A DNA stretch of 64,000 nucleotides, taken from positions 3,038,001-3,102,000 of the forward strand of contig NC_031672.1 of the NCBI RefSeq assembly GCF_001640025.1. The letters run 5' to 3'. Position numbers and translations under genes: made by a program. The notes under the pieces were generated by a model. The model was not told the origin of the DNA. It did not search any database and saw only the letters and a list, made by a program, of their open reading frames with translations. The DNA comes from Sugiyamaella lignohabitans. Lineage: Eukaryota; Ascomycota; Dipodascomycetes; Dipodascales; Trichomonascaceae. Shown here piece after piece: positions 20,477 to 29,428 of the stretch (positions are counted from its first letter, which is position 1; every line of letters begins with the position of its first letter).

Positions 20477-22364
20477 TAGGCGAAGTGGTGCCTGAAGAAG
20501 CGGCACTGAGGGTTTCGACGTGTTGTGAAGGGGCAACCAACGGGGGAAGCGACGTAGTGGTGCTGGAAGAGACAGCGCTCTGAGGTTCGCGAGGCGGAGG
20601 GTGGGAATCTGAAGTTGACTCCTCTCCTGACCAAACCGCATTGCAGGATTCAGCCTGTTGCGATGTTACATTCGGTGGGGATTGCAGTGAGGTGCCGGAA
20701 GAAGCAGCACTGTCAACTTCGCCAGGCGAAGTGGAAGAATCCGAGGTGTGATCTGATACCTTGTTGGAAGAAGCATCGTTGAGTGATTCAGCATGTTGAG
20801 AAGTGGCAGTCAGGGGAGACTGCGATGGAGTGTCAGAAGAAGCGACACGACTTTGTCCTAGGCTGGTGCCGGAAGAAGCAGCACTATCAGGTTCGCCAGG
20901 CGAAGTGGAAGAATCCGAAGTGGGGTCTGATACCTTGTTGAAGGAAGCACCGTTGAGAGATTCAGCGTGTTGGGAAGTGGCAGTCAGTGGAGACTGAGTT
21001 GGAGTGCCAGAAGAAGCGGCACTACTTTGTCCTGGACGTCGGATGAGAGTTACCGGTCGGATTGGACCGCGTTTGTCGCTAGCAGCCTGCCACGGATAGA
21101 CTCTCCGCTTCATATCGGCGCACAGGAGACCGTAACGCAGAAGCTTGTTGCACTCAGTCAGTGAAACCAGAGTGAGAACTATAGACATAGCCTTCGTCGT
21201 GGGGTCGGACATTCTTTTGGGCGTGAGCCACCGGATTGGGCTTGCCAACTTCACATCGTTCGCAAACTCGATTTCTTCGTGATATTCATCTAAGTTGGTG
21301 TCCTTCGGGATTCCATGGACTACACACTTATACCAAGGGGTGTTATCCATGACCTCACCGTACTGTTGAATAGTCTCTGTAAACTTCTCAGGGATATCGC
21401 CTTTGAAATGGACTCTGACATTATTCTTGGGCGTGAGCGTAAGAGCCACGACCGATTTCCCTTCACCCATTTGCTGATTAAGTTTACTTACCAGTTCACT
21501 GCGTGAAGGTACGTCGGGTCCAAGTTTGACAACCTTGAAATTAGACCGGGCTGGTAGACTAGCAACCTTCTGGGCTGCTTCGATCGCCTCCTGTTCGCGT
21601 ATTATTGCTGCTAGATCCACAGATTGAAGTTTATTTGCTACCCATTTCTTGGCATGGGTAACTTCTCGGCGCATGAGGCCAGCTTTGGCTTGAACACGAG
21701 CTTCAGTTGCCGCAGTCTGCTCCGCGAATTTAAATTCACGAGAATTACTCTCACGCACCATCTTGCCAGTGTAAGTCGCGAGGCTTTCTTGACTCTTCTC
21801 TACCGTTTTAAGGCGTTCTTCTAGGTAGGCAATTTTCTCTTTGTGCTTGGTCTCGCTTGCGGCTACGTGTTTACGTATAGCTATCAACTCATTGTCTTTG
21901 GCTGCGCTGTCCTTCTTAATCCTTTCCATTGCGGTATTATACTTGTTGATAGTGGCATTGCTCTGTTTAATTACTTCTTCTTGTTGTTTAAGGAGTTTGG
22001 CTTGTTGGTTGTTGGTTTCGGCTTGTTGATTGGCGATTGCTTTGAGCTTCTCGATTTCTGACGCGAGCACAGCCATAGACGCGGCATCCTTTACCAAATT
22101 AATTGTTTCAGGCTCAGTAGGAACCGGGGTGGCTTCAAAGTATTCATCTTCGGCTTCAGAGCAGTCGGTTACTTCATCCCATGGAAGTGAAAGCGTCGAC
22201 GCGTTTACCATTGCGTCGCTGCTTGCGCGTTCCTCCATGGTTTGAGGCTCCATCACGTCCGGAGACCGCTGAATGCGGGTGCGCTCGGGGTTGTCAAGTA
22301 ACTGAAATAAAGGTCGGCTTGAATTTCGCGTTGTTCTGGTCTTATTCGTGGTGTTTATGACCAT
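20445..22364 (-). CDS. LINE ORF1: coiled-coil nucleic-acid-binding protein with C-terminal repeats
   Basis: The 639-residue product begins with a Ser/Glu-rich region, then a long coiled coil at about residues 85-215 (VLASEIEKLKAIANQQ onwards). A globular region at about 275-420 contains GKSVVALTLTPKNNVRVHFKG and WYKCVVHGIPKDTNLDEY, typical of LINE ORF1 proteins in filamentous fungi; it probably binds RNA. The last 180 residues are a Ser/Thr-rich repeat tract with units resembling SAASSGT...SPLTATSQHAES, three to four copies. No zinc knuckle is visible. ORF1 proteins normally coat the element RNA; this is inferred by position and coiled coil. Confidence 0.85.
   Translation of the reverse strand: MVINTTNKTRTTRNSSRPLFQLLDNPERTRIQRSPDVMEPQTMEERASSDAMVNASTLSLPWDEVTDCSEAEDEYFEATPVPTEPETINLVKDAASMAVLASEIEKLKAIANQQAETNNQQAKLLKQQEEVIKQSNATINKYNTAMERIKKDSAAKDNELIAIRKHVAASETKHKEKIAYLEERLKTVEKSQESLATYTGKMVRESNSREFKFAEQTAATEARVQAKAGLMRREVTHAKKWVANKLQSVDLAAIIREQEAIEAAQKVASLPARSNFKVVKLGPDVPSRSELVSKLNQQMGEGKSVVALTLTPKNNVRVHFKGDIPEKFTETIQQYGEVMDNTPWYKCVVHGIPKDTNLDEYHEEIEFANDVKLASPIRWLTPKRMSDPTTKAMSIVLTLVSLTECNKLLRYGLLCADMKRRVYPWQAASDKRGPIRPVTLIRRPGQSSAASSGTPTQSPLTATSQHAESLNGASFNKVSDPTSDSSTSPGEPDSAASSGTSLGQSRVASSDTPSQSPLTATSQHAESLNDASSNKVSDHTSDSSTSPGEVDSAASSGTSLQSPPNVTSQQAESCNAVWSGEESTSDSHPPPREPQSAVSSSTTTSLPPLVAPSQHVETLSAASSGTTSPNESENEVERQ
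20460..21040 (-). repeat. Internal tandem repeats in LINE ORF1
   Basis: The 3' part of ORF1 contains repeated blocks encoding SDxTSDSSTSPGExDSAASSGT and SPLTATSQHAESLN variants. Nucleotide copies near 20695-20810 and 20870-20990 are nearly identical. The copy number is about three to four with decay toward the ORF1 stop. Confidence 0.75.
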
Positions 22365-22634
22365 TCAATTCTTACTGCATATATGGTGCTCATATTAGAT
22401 CAGTAGAATGCAAATCTACTATACATAATATCAACATTGCATATAGCTTGCATATAAATCGGCTAAAAAAAAAAAGGGACAAAAATCATGACAACTTAAG
22501 CTCCAGAAGGGCTTATAAGATATATAAGATTAAGAAAAAAACCCCAAAACAACCAAAATAGGGCCATCTAGCAAAAAACTCTAGAATTAGAGATCATGCT
22601 CAACATAGTTCATTTGATGAAGGTTCACATCAAC

Positions 22635-22708
22635 GGTTCGATGGTCTAGTTGGTTATGGCATCTGCTTAACACGCAGAACGTCCCCAGTTCGATCCTGGG
22701 TCGAATCA
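22635..22708 (+). tRNA. tRNA-Val(AAC)
   Basis: The 74 nt sequence folds as a full cloverleaf. Acceptor strand GGTTCGA pairs with TCGAATC (one G-T), followed by discriminator A. The D loop contains TTGGTT, the anticodon stem is TCTGC/GCAGA and the seven-base loop TTAACAC gives anticodon AAC. The T arm is CCCAG-TTCGATC-CTGGG. A T5 run at 22710-22714 is a pol III terminator. No intron is present. Confidence 0.96.
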
Positions 22709-22709
22709 A

Positions 22710-22714
22710 TTTTT
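22710..22714 (+). terminator. Pol III T5 terminator of tRNA-Val
   Basis: Five T residues start two bases after the mature tRNA end, as usual for RNA polymerase III termination. Confidence 0.75.
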
Positions 22715-23038
22715 GCACCTAAATGATCATTTTTTGGCATATTTAGCAGGCAGCCCAACTCTAAAGGGTCTCATCGTCACTGAACTTAGTCAATTAGGAG
22801 GGAATACAAGGGCTACAAGTACTCTGTATATATTTCTGTCATGTTTATTGGCCAGAATTTAGTTTAAACAAAAGACCGTAGAAAGTGCAAAACACCAGGG
22901 GTTTTAAGAGCAAATCAAGCAAGAATACGATCTATTTTTATAACAATAAGATTAACGTATTTGCAAAAAGTCACCTCAGTAGCAAGCCTTTTATTAATCA
23001 ATAGTAGTTGACAGGCTTATTTTTTATTGCAACTCAGT

Positions 23039-23104
23039 CACGTGCACAGCATTTAGCGCGTCCTGATGATCACTTTAATTAAATTTCACGTGAAGCACGC
23101 GAAA
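23039..23104. promoter_or_regulatory. CACGTG and ACGCGAAA boxes upstream of POL31
   Basis: CACGTG occurs at 23039-23044 and 23087-23092, and ACGCGAAA (MBF/SBF-like) at 23097-23104, 35 bp before the ATG. DNA replication genes such as POL31 are MBF targets in yeasts, so a G1/S role is plausible though inferred. Confidence 0.45.
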
Positions 23105-23138
23105 TGCAATAGTTCAACTCCAACGACAAGCCCATATA

Positions 23139-24751
23139 ATGAGTTCCTCGAAACAGGTTGAAACTGAAAGTTTCTTGCGAAATCCTGGGTAAGTATTTTT
23201 CGAAAAAAGTTTTCAAGGGTGAGACTAACGAATAGCAGAAGTAGTGCCGAGGCTGGAATATACGAATTGGCATCCAGAGAAAAGGCCAGCCAGCAGAACA
23301 CTGTAGAGTATAATGAGCAATTCCTGTTGAATCTGAAGGAACGAAAATACTCCAGACAATATGCGAACATCTACTACATGCGACTAGAACTTCTTAGGAA
23401 AACAGTATTCGAGAGCGCTTCAAAGGCCTGGTCGGATATGAAGATCAATGGAGAGAAAGTGTCACACATCGGCAAAGTGCTCGACGTCCGCCAGGGATCT
23501 GTCGTGTGGGTCATTGGAACTATCTACAAGGAGATGAAGTACAAACCAAGTATTCTAGACGACGTTTCTGCCTCAGTAAGTGAACTGCCACGAATGTGAA
23601 TCGACTCGAGCGAAGCGAGAGGAGCCACGGGGTCTGGGGCGGAGCCCCAGCCGCCGGAGGCAGAGTCTCAAAACAAAATGAAATCTAACACCTTTAAGCA
23701 CTATGGAGCTCCACCAGTAAAAAAGGAAAAGTATACAGATCCAGAGACAGACAGCGTAGATTTGGAGGACGAATCGGGTCGATTGCATTTGAAGGGTGAT
23801 TTGGTCAAAAGTGAGCTGTTAGTTACAGGTACAGTAGTGGCAGTTTTAGGGACAGAAGGTTCAGAGGGCGATTTCCATGTCATGGATATCAAGCTTCCTG
23901 GATATGCCCCACAGAAACCGAAAGGTAATGGCTCGGGATATGTGGCTCTGGTTTCGGGAATAGCCATTAATGGAGAGCGAGACAGATATGAAATAGAGCT
24001 ATTAGAGGAGTACTTGAGTGGGGAACTTGGAGGGCAAAACGACAGAAAACTTGTCTCGCAGGTATCACATTTGATACTTGCAGGCGATTCAGTGACGGAT
24101 TTCATCTCAAAAGAAGATGATGCCAACACGGCCAGTGCTACGAGCAAGAACACTAAATACCGCTATGGAGCTGATAACTCGACGTTCCACCCAGAACCCA
24201 TGGTGCGGTTAGATGAGGTTGTTGCCAACCTTGCGAAGACAGTGCCTGTGTCTATTATGCCAGGAAAACTTGATCCTGTGACTAGCAGTCTGCCCCAGCA
24301 GCCTTTTCACCAGGCATTGTTTACTTCCGCCAGGCCATTAATCCAGTCTAAAATTGTAACCACAACAACAGATCCTTATTGGTGGGATCTAGACGGTGTC
24401 CGAATCTTTGGTAGTAGTGGACAGACTATCGATGATATCTACAAATATGTAGCAGGTGACGATAGAGTCAACATGATCAACCACACCCTTCTGTGGAGAC
24501 ACTGTGCTCCTACCGCGCCAGATACCCTGTGGAGCTACCCATTCCAAGATAACGACCCATTCATTCTTAACGAGACTCCTCATATTTATTTTGTGGGCAA
24601 CCAGCCAAAGTTCGAGACGGTCCACATCAGAGAGGGCGATACAGAAGTGAGAATAATCGCACTTCCCAAGTTCTCAGAGACTGGACAGTTTGTTCTAGTC
24701 GACTTAGAAACGCTAGACACTAAACTCATCTCTATCGGCACCGCAAGCTAA
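23139..24751 (+). CDS. POL31: DNA polymerase delta small (B) subunit, three exons
   Basis: My spliced model is 23139-23188, 23236-23575 and 23666-24751, giving 491 residues against 487 for yeast Pol31. It scaffolds the catalytic and Pol32 subunits of polymerase delta. Exon 1 supplies MSSSKQVETESFLRNPG. Exon 2 carries QYANIYYMRLELLRK and VWVIGTIYKEMKYKPSILDDV. Exon 3 has HYGAPPVKKEKY, LEDESGRLHLKG (OB fold) and the inactive phosphoesterase domain ending in NETPHIYFVGNQPKFET. Intron 1 (47 nt) has GTAAGT, branch ACTAAC and AATAG. Intron 2 (23576-23665, 90 nt) has GTAAGT and ends AG right after a GC-palindrome arm; it lacks a clear CTAAC. All joins keep frame. The exon 3 start is the least certain point. 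Confidence 0.88.
23602..23662 (-). repeat. GC palindrome, single arm inside POL31 intron 2 (locus 10)
   Basis: A right arm (CGACTCGAG to GGAGGCA, core loop GGA) begins 26 nt after the donor and ends three bases before the inferred AG. It makes up 61 of the 90 nt of the intron. Confidence 0.92.
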
Positions 24752-24893
24752 TGTACAATCTAATGCTGTTTATATATTAATATATCATTATCTAGACATG
24801 TTCAAAGTGTCTACGTTGTCTATGTACATGGGAGGTGCTTCAGGTGACAGAATCCGATATTTGTGGCATATTGTTCGGGAAATAGGCTTGATT

Positions 24894-26675
24894 TTATTCG
24901 ATACCAGCAATAGGATAGTCACCTTTTCGGTTGGCAGATACACCATATGAGTTATCGGCCCCGTACTGAGCATACTGATGTGAACGCTTGTTCTTGTCTA
25001 CGGCCAGACGGTCAAGCATTGTGTTTGCAACTAAGGGTAGAAATGGGAGCAAGACAATCGATGCGACTCTGGCACACTCGGCAGAGTCTTTTATAAGAGC
25101 GTCTTGTAGGTTTACTTGGTCGGCAGATTTATATGTCCAAGGAGCCGTATCTTGGACAAAGAGATTAGCTTCCTTGATTAAATTCCACACCTGATCCAGA
25201 GCTCTAGCTGAATCATACTGTGACATGAATCGTGATACATTTGAAAGAAGCTCATTAGTCTGTTTCACCAGCGCAGTGTGTCGGTCATATATACCTGGGA
25301 GCGAAAACTGACCATTTTCAAAGATAGAGTCGGTATCAATGGCCAAAGATCTGTTGATGTTGAATTTGGGACCGCAAATTCGAACAACCAGGTTTCCGTA
25401 CCGGTTTACCAGATCCGTATTGTGTCTTTGCTGCACACGGTCATTTGAAAACGGAGTATCATGATCTAGGTAAGAGTCATTTGCAAGAAAGTACCTCACA
25501 CTGTCAATACCGTACTTGTTAATAGTGTCGATTGGATCAACAACATTTCCAAGAGATTTGGACATTTTGGTGCCTTCTATAGTCCAGTGGCTATGAACCA
25601 CCACCTGCTTGGGAACAGGAATGCCAGCAGCAAGAAGGAAGGCTGGCCAATAAATAGTGTGGAACCGAAGAATATCTTTACCCACGACATGGACATCAGC
25701 CGGCCATTGGCTGTCAAGATAGGCTTGCTCGGATTTCCATGGAAAGCCTGTACTTGTGAGATAGTTTGTTAATGCGTCAAGCCACACATACATTACTTGA
25801 TTCTCCTCATCACCTGGAACCGGGACACCCCAAGAGCAACGGGATCTGGGTCGAGAAATACTTAAATCGCTCAAGCCCTGAGCAACCTCGTTCTCTACAA
25901 ATCTATACTTTTCCTCTGGAACAATGAATTGTTTGTTTGACCGGATATGTTCTAACAACCTATCACGGAGCTTAGATAATGCAAAAAAATAATTGACTTC
26001 TGACGTCCATTCAACTGGTTTGCCGGTTTCTCGAGAAACCATCTGCTCCACCTCTTTACCATCCTTAGTGACCGTCTCCCTCATAATCTGAGTTTCTGGG
26101 TAAAATGTCTCATCAGAAACACAATACCAGCCTTGATGGGTTCCTTGATATATATATCCATTTTCCTGTAATATCTTCCATAGCGCTTGCGACGCCTCGA
26201 TGTGATCTTTATCAGTCGTTCGGATGAACCTGTCATAATCGAGTTCCGCTTTATCAGCCAGAATCTTGAAAGACTGCGACGTCTCGTCAACAAACTCTTT
26301 AGTATCTCGACCCACTGACTTCGCAGCCTGTTCTACCTTCACTCCATGTTCATCTGTACCGGTCGTCATAAACCCACCTCGCTCGGGATTCAAAAATACC
26401 TGCCATCGTTTCATCAAATCAGCTACTGCCATTGAATGCATATGACCAATATGAGGAGCGGCATTCACATAAAATATGGGTGTGGTCACGTAAAACGGTT
26501 TGGTCCTGTCATCTGTAACCTTGTTTGGTATATACGAGTGGAGATGTTCAGCCAATTGAGACTCCTGACTCGAATAGCACCTCCTGTTTCCATTCTGAAT
26601 GTACACAACAAACTGCCTCAAGCAAGACAGGTACGATACTGGCCGTCCCGAATGACACCCGGCTCTTGCTAACAT
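24894..26675 (-). CDS. MSM1: Mitochondrial methionyl-tRNA synthetase
   Basis: The 593-residue class I synthetase charges mitochondrial tRNA-Met. It starts with a basic, hydrophobic presequence (MLARAGCHSGRPVSYLSCLRQ), then FYVTTPIFYVNAAPHIGHMHS with the HIGH signature at about residues 75-78. TGTDEHG and the WLDALTNYLT core follow, then KMSKSLGNVVDP near residue 370. The anticodon-binding alpha-helical domain runs to the C-terminus (TAPWTYK, VLLPFLPLVANTMLDRL). The absence of a cytosolic-type extension and the bacterial-like size support the mitochondrial form. It is tail-to-tail with POL31. A GC palindrome arm lies about 100 bp upstream of the ATG. Confidence 0.93.
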   Translation of the reverse strand: MLARAGCHSGRPVSYLSCLRQFVVYIQNGNRRCYSSQESQLAEHLHSYIPNKVTDDRTKPFYVTTPIFYVNAAPHIGHMHSMAVADLMKRWQVFLNPERGGFMTTGTDEHGVKVEQAAKSVGRDTKEFVDETSQSFKILADKAELDYDRFIRTTDKDHIEASQALWKILQENGYIYQGTHQGWYCVSDETFYPETQIMRETVTKDGKEVEQMVSRETGKPVEWTSEVNYFFALSKLRDRLLEHIRSNKQFIVPEEKYRFVENEVAQGLSDLSISRPRSRCSWGVPVPGDEENQVMYVWLDALTNYLTSTGFPWKSEQAYLDSQWPADVHVVGKDILRFHTIYWPAFLLAAGIPVPKQVVVHSHWTIEGTKMSKSLGNVVDPIDTINKYGIDSVRYFLANDSYLDHDTPFSNDRVQQRHNTDLVNRYGNLVVRICGPKFNINRSLAIDTDSIFENGQFSLPGIYDRHTALVKQTNELLSNVSRFMSQYDSARALDQVWNLIKEANLFVQDTAPWTYKSADQVNLQDALIKDSAECARVASIVLLPFLPLVANTMLDRLAVDKNKRSHQYAQYGADNSYGVSANRKGDYPIAGIE

Positions 26676-26775
26676 CCTCGAAACCGCTTGTAAGTCGGAT
26701 CTTTCACGGGATCAGCAGTTTAATTTTGATCACCATCGAGCATTTTCAGCCTCACTTGATCCTGGCTGGAGGGCC

Positions 26776-26827
26776 TGCCTCCGGCGGCTGGGCTCCGCCA
26801 AGACCTGGTTGTGCTCGCTTCGCGAGC
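26776..26827 (+). repeat. GC palindrome, single eroded left arm (locus 11)
   Basis: The TGCCTCCGGCGGC start is intact, but the core is shortened to GGCTGGGCTCCGCCAAGACC. The inner hairpin is of the CTCGC-TTC-GCGAG type. It lies about 100 bp upstream of MSM1, in its divergent upstream region. Confidence 0.85.
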
Positions 26828-26899
26828 TTTCGGAGGTGTCAAAAGGACAAAATCTCGGGTTCAGGAATTCGGAAGTGATACTCACTCGAGTCCGAAGTC

Positions 26900-27348
26900 C
26901 GAAGATGGAGCTTTCGACTCACATGTAACCCGGTCGATCACTCGGGCATCTGAACTTTCCCCTGAATATACCTAATCCGACTAAAGTTCAGGTATCGACT
27001 TTTTTCTAAATTAAGCATATTCGACGACTTTTCCATTAAACCAAGAACAAAATTAACTATAAAATAACAGAACGCACTTATAATTGGTCTTGTTCAACTG
27101 GTATCTCGCTCCACAACAAAATTTGGATACCGGTCAAAAGGACTACTTCTGCAGATGCTTCTTGTAACTTTCTCCTCGTTCCAGTATCTAAAATAAAAAT
27201 TGAATAACTGGCCGGAAATGAACGCTGGATAAAAGATAACACTTCGAAAACACCAGTGAAACTACAAGCTTTTTCTGTATATCTTGCAAATTTCCTATTA
27301 AATTTCTGCTACCACCAGTTCCACAGCCAGGTGGTTATGCAGCGAAAC
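26900..27348. other. Gene-free stretch upstream of MSM1
   Basis: I see no gene, RNA or repeat in this AT-rich interval other than the palindrome arms on either side. Confidence 0.4.
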
Positions 27349-27409
27349 CGACTCGAGCGGAGCGAGAGGAGCAACGGGGTCTGGGGCAGAGCCCCAGCCG
27401 CCGGAGGCA
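27349..27409 (-). repeat. GC palindrome, single right arm (locus 12)
   Basis: It runs from CGACTCGAG to GGAGGCA with core loop AGA. No partner arm is present nearby. Confidence 0.92.
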
Positions 27410-27517
27410 AACCAAGAACCCCAGAGGCTGCTACTGACCGCCAGCTCAGGCCCGTCGGGACATAGAGGCTTAATGCAGCCGGCCCATGGCCGTAGCCAAT
27501 CTGGCCGATGAGTAGCA

Positions 27518-27534
27518 GGGGGGGGGGGGGGGGG
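27518..27534 (+). repeat. 17-base guanine homopolymer
   Basis: An uninterrupted G run in intergenic DNA about 110 bp beyond the palindrome arm ending at 27409. The exact length may be affected by sequencing. Confidence 0.8.
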
Positions 27535-27619
27535 ACATGGCGCATGGACCCACCCAAAGGCATCGCTTGATATAAATTATGCACCCCAGAATGGGCCGAG
27601 CCAGGATCCATTTCTGGTC

Positions 27620-27991
27620 TCAAAAAAAGCATATGAGCACCGCTATGGCCTCTTCTGTTCTTTTCCTTCTGTTTTTTTCTCTGTTAACCTCAGATATAAG
27701 ATTTCTTTCTGACAAAAACCCTTTTTGTAACCCAGAGATTTTCCAGTGTAGAGCATTTTTAGAAGACTGATTTTTGGTCTTTGAATTATTTTGTTGAACA
27801 GTTTTTTGTTGTCCAATTAGTAGGCTAGACATTATTAGTCCTTGAAAACGGACTGGTTTGTAAATCCCGCCAGTCAACTGATAAACCGGAGTTAAGTTAT
27901 TCCAGAAGGCGCTCTGTAAATTAATAAGCTTGGAATATTGATCAAACTCTAAGCCATTATTACTAGAGAATTTTTTTTTTGATTGATCCAT
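27620..27991 (-). CDS. Small hypothetical ORF, doubtful
   Basis: A 123-residue ORF starting at a good ATG (MDQSKKKFSSNNGLEFDQYSK). It is Lys/Asn/Gln-rich with no recognised domain and no membrane span or signal peptide. It lies upstream of and divergent from the orphan locus at 28.1-29.2 kb. Length and composition do not rule out chance in AT-rich DNA. Confidence 0.15.
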   Translation of the reverse strand: MDQSKKKFSSNNGLEFDQYSKLINLQSAFWNNLTPVYQLTGGIYKPVRFQGLIMSSLLIGQQKTVQQNNSKTKNQSSKNALHWKISGLQKGFLSERNLISEVNREKNRRKRTEEAIAVLICFF

Positions 27992-28135
27992 TTGAGTTCA
28001 GTGGTTGCGAGTCAGGACTACAATAGCTATCTCATCATTATTTTTGTTGTTGGTGATCCACAGTCGATTAATTAAAACCGTGGAACTTTTCAAAATATTA
28101 TTATTGGCATCTCTCGTTCATTGACAAGAACTTGA

Positions 28136-29218
28136 CGATTGAAATTAGTGTGTCACAGAGACTCAAATTCTGATTATTTTTTCGACCATCCCAAGTCTAA
28201 ACTGACCTTGGTTTTTGGAGAAATTTACTATATCCATGAGCTTTTTGGCCAAGGTGCCATTAGAGAAGACCAGGCCCAGGAACTTGTTACCCATACAGGC
28301 AATGCTCTGACTATCTTTAGCGATTCGAGCGTATCAATTGTTTATGACATCCCTAATCTTTGGTCTTCTTTTCTTGATGTCTTTTGTCTTCGGCCATTCT
28401 TCTTATGGCCGAGTGTTTTGAGACCATCTCTCAAATTGTTGTGGAGTCTTTTGTTACAGTTCCTGATTATCCATTCTTCTTGGAAGAGCCAATTTTTTAT
28501 TTGAACATTCAAACCTTGGAGTTGATTGAATTTAAGTCTATTAAGCAACCCGGCGAAGAGATTCAGGAGAATTTTATAAGAGAAATAGGTAGTGCCAATA
28601 ATGGACACACCGAATATTATTATGATTTCCCTCGGATAGAGGATGATATTAATGGAGTTCTGGATCCCTGTTGTAGATGATGGCTGTGGATTCGGTCCCC
28701 GTTATCCCAGAGCCCACCTCCTGTGAAGAGAAGAATTATTTTGAGTCTGATACCTCAACTGTAATTTCACACGCCACATGCTATCAAAAGGGAAGCAACT
28801 ACAATGTTTTACTTGTGTCAAGACAGACTCCATTTGAGGAGAAGAATTATTGTGACTCGGATTTTACTATTATTTCAGACATCACTTACCGTGACGAGGA
28901 GAGTGATTATGACGTCCCAAAATCCGCAGGAGTATGACCTGTTAATATGAGAGTATTTGTTACTCCATGGCCTCATCTTATGATGAACTTGAAACCAATT
29001 CCCTGGCACCGGAACTTTCTTACATTGAAAGCAGGGAGCCTACAGGCCTATCAGATTATTCTACTTTACCCTACGTTTATCGTTCATGGAGAAACAGACA
29101 TCACTTACCAGAGGAGTCGCCTCTTGAATTACGAAGAAGAATGAGTCAGATGAAAAGTCACATCAAAGAGAAAATTGAAGACGTGATCCACGACCTCTGT
29201 ATCACACTCCTTCCTTGA
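28136..29218 (+). pseudogene. Orphan locus: consecutive overlapping short ORFs, broken or multi-exon gene
   Basis: Four plus-strand frames succeed each other: 28136-28504 (no ATG), 28405-28680, 28677-28937 and 28967-29218. All are acidic and Tyr/Glu-rich, unlike chance frames, and no family is recognised. The second stops as the third starts with an ATGA overlap. The third encodes a tandem motif twice: EEKNY..SD.. then IS..T near residues 17-32 and 54-69. The successive frame changes all go the same way, as if by single-base losses. An alternative is unrecognised introns: a GTATCA donor near 28331 joined to an AG near 28413 would fuse the first two frames. I cannot tell decay from splicing. 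MSM1 and YIP1 flank it. Confidence 0.35.
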
Positions 29219-29428
29219 CATTGGCCCCAGATCCACGCCCTATCAATTATTAACCACCCCTTCATTCCCCAGGAGGCAGTTTTAGCTTGGATATCAGCAT
29301 CTGATCAATGTACAGTTGTATATATTTATATTCATACAGACCTACCACAGCCAGTTTGCGTTCATTAATTCATTAAAATATATAAACAAGTCTCCAAGAA
29401 CGTCTCGAAAACCGACCAAGCAGTCGAA

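Larger units (their letters stand above)
16945..22480 (-). mobile_element. Full-length non-LTR retrotransposon (LINE) with two intact ORFs
   Basis: The element has an ORF1 with coiled coil and an ORF2 with endonuclease, reverse transcriptase and a C-terminal Cys/His motif, the layout of Tad/I-like fungal LINEs. Both frames are open from start to stop, so it may be young and active. The outer ends are uncertain. A 3' untranslated region runs left of 17228 to an ATT/TTA-type run at about 16945-16970; the 5' end lies somewhere between 22365 and about 22500. No target-site duplication could be established by eye. The 5' side lies within about 150-270 bp of a tRNA-Val gene. Confidence 0.88.
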
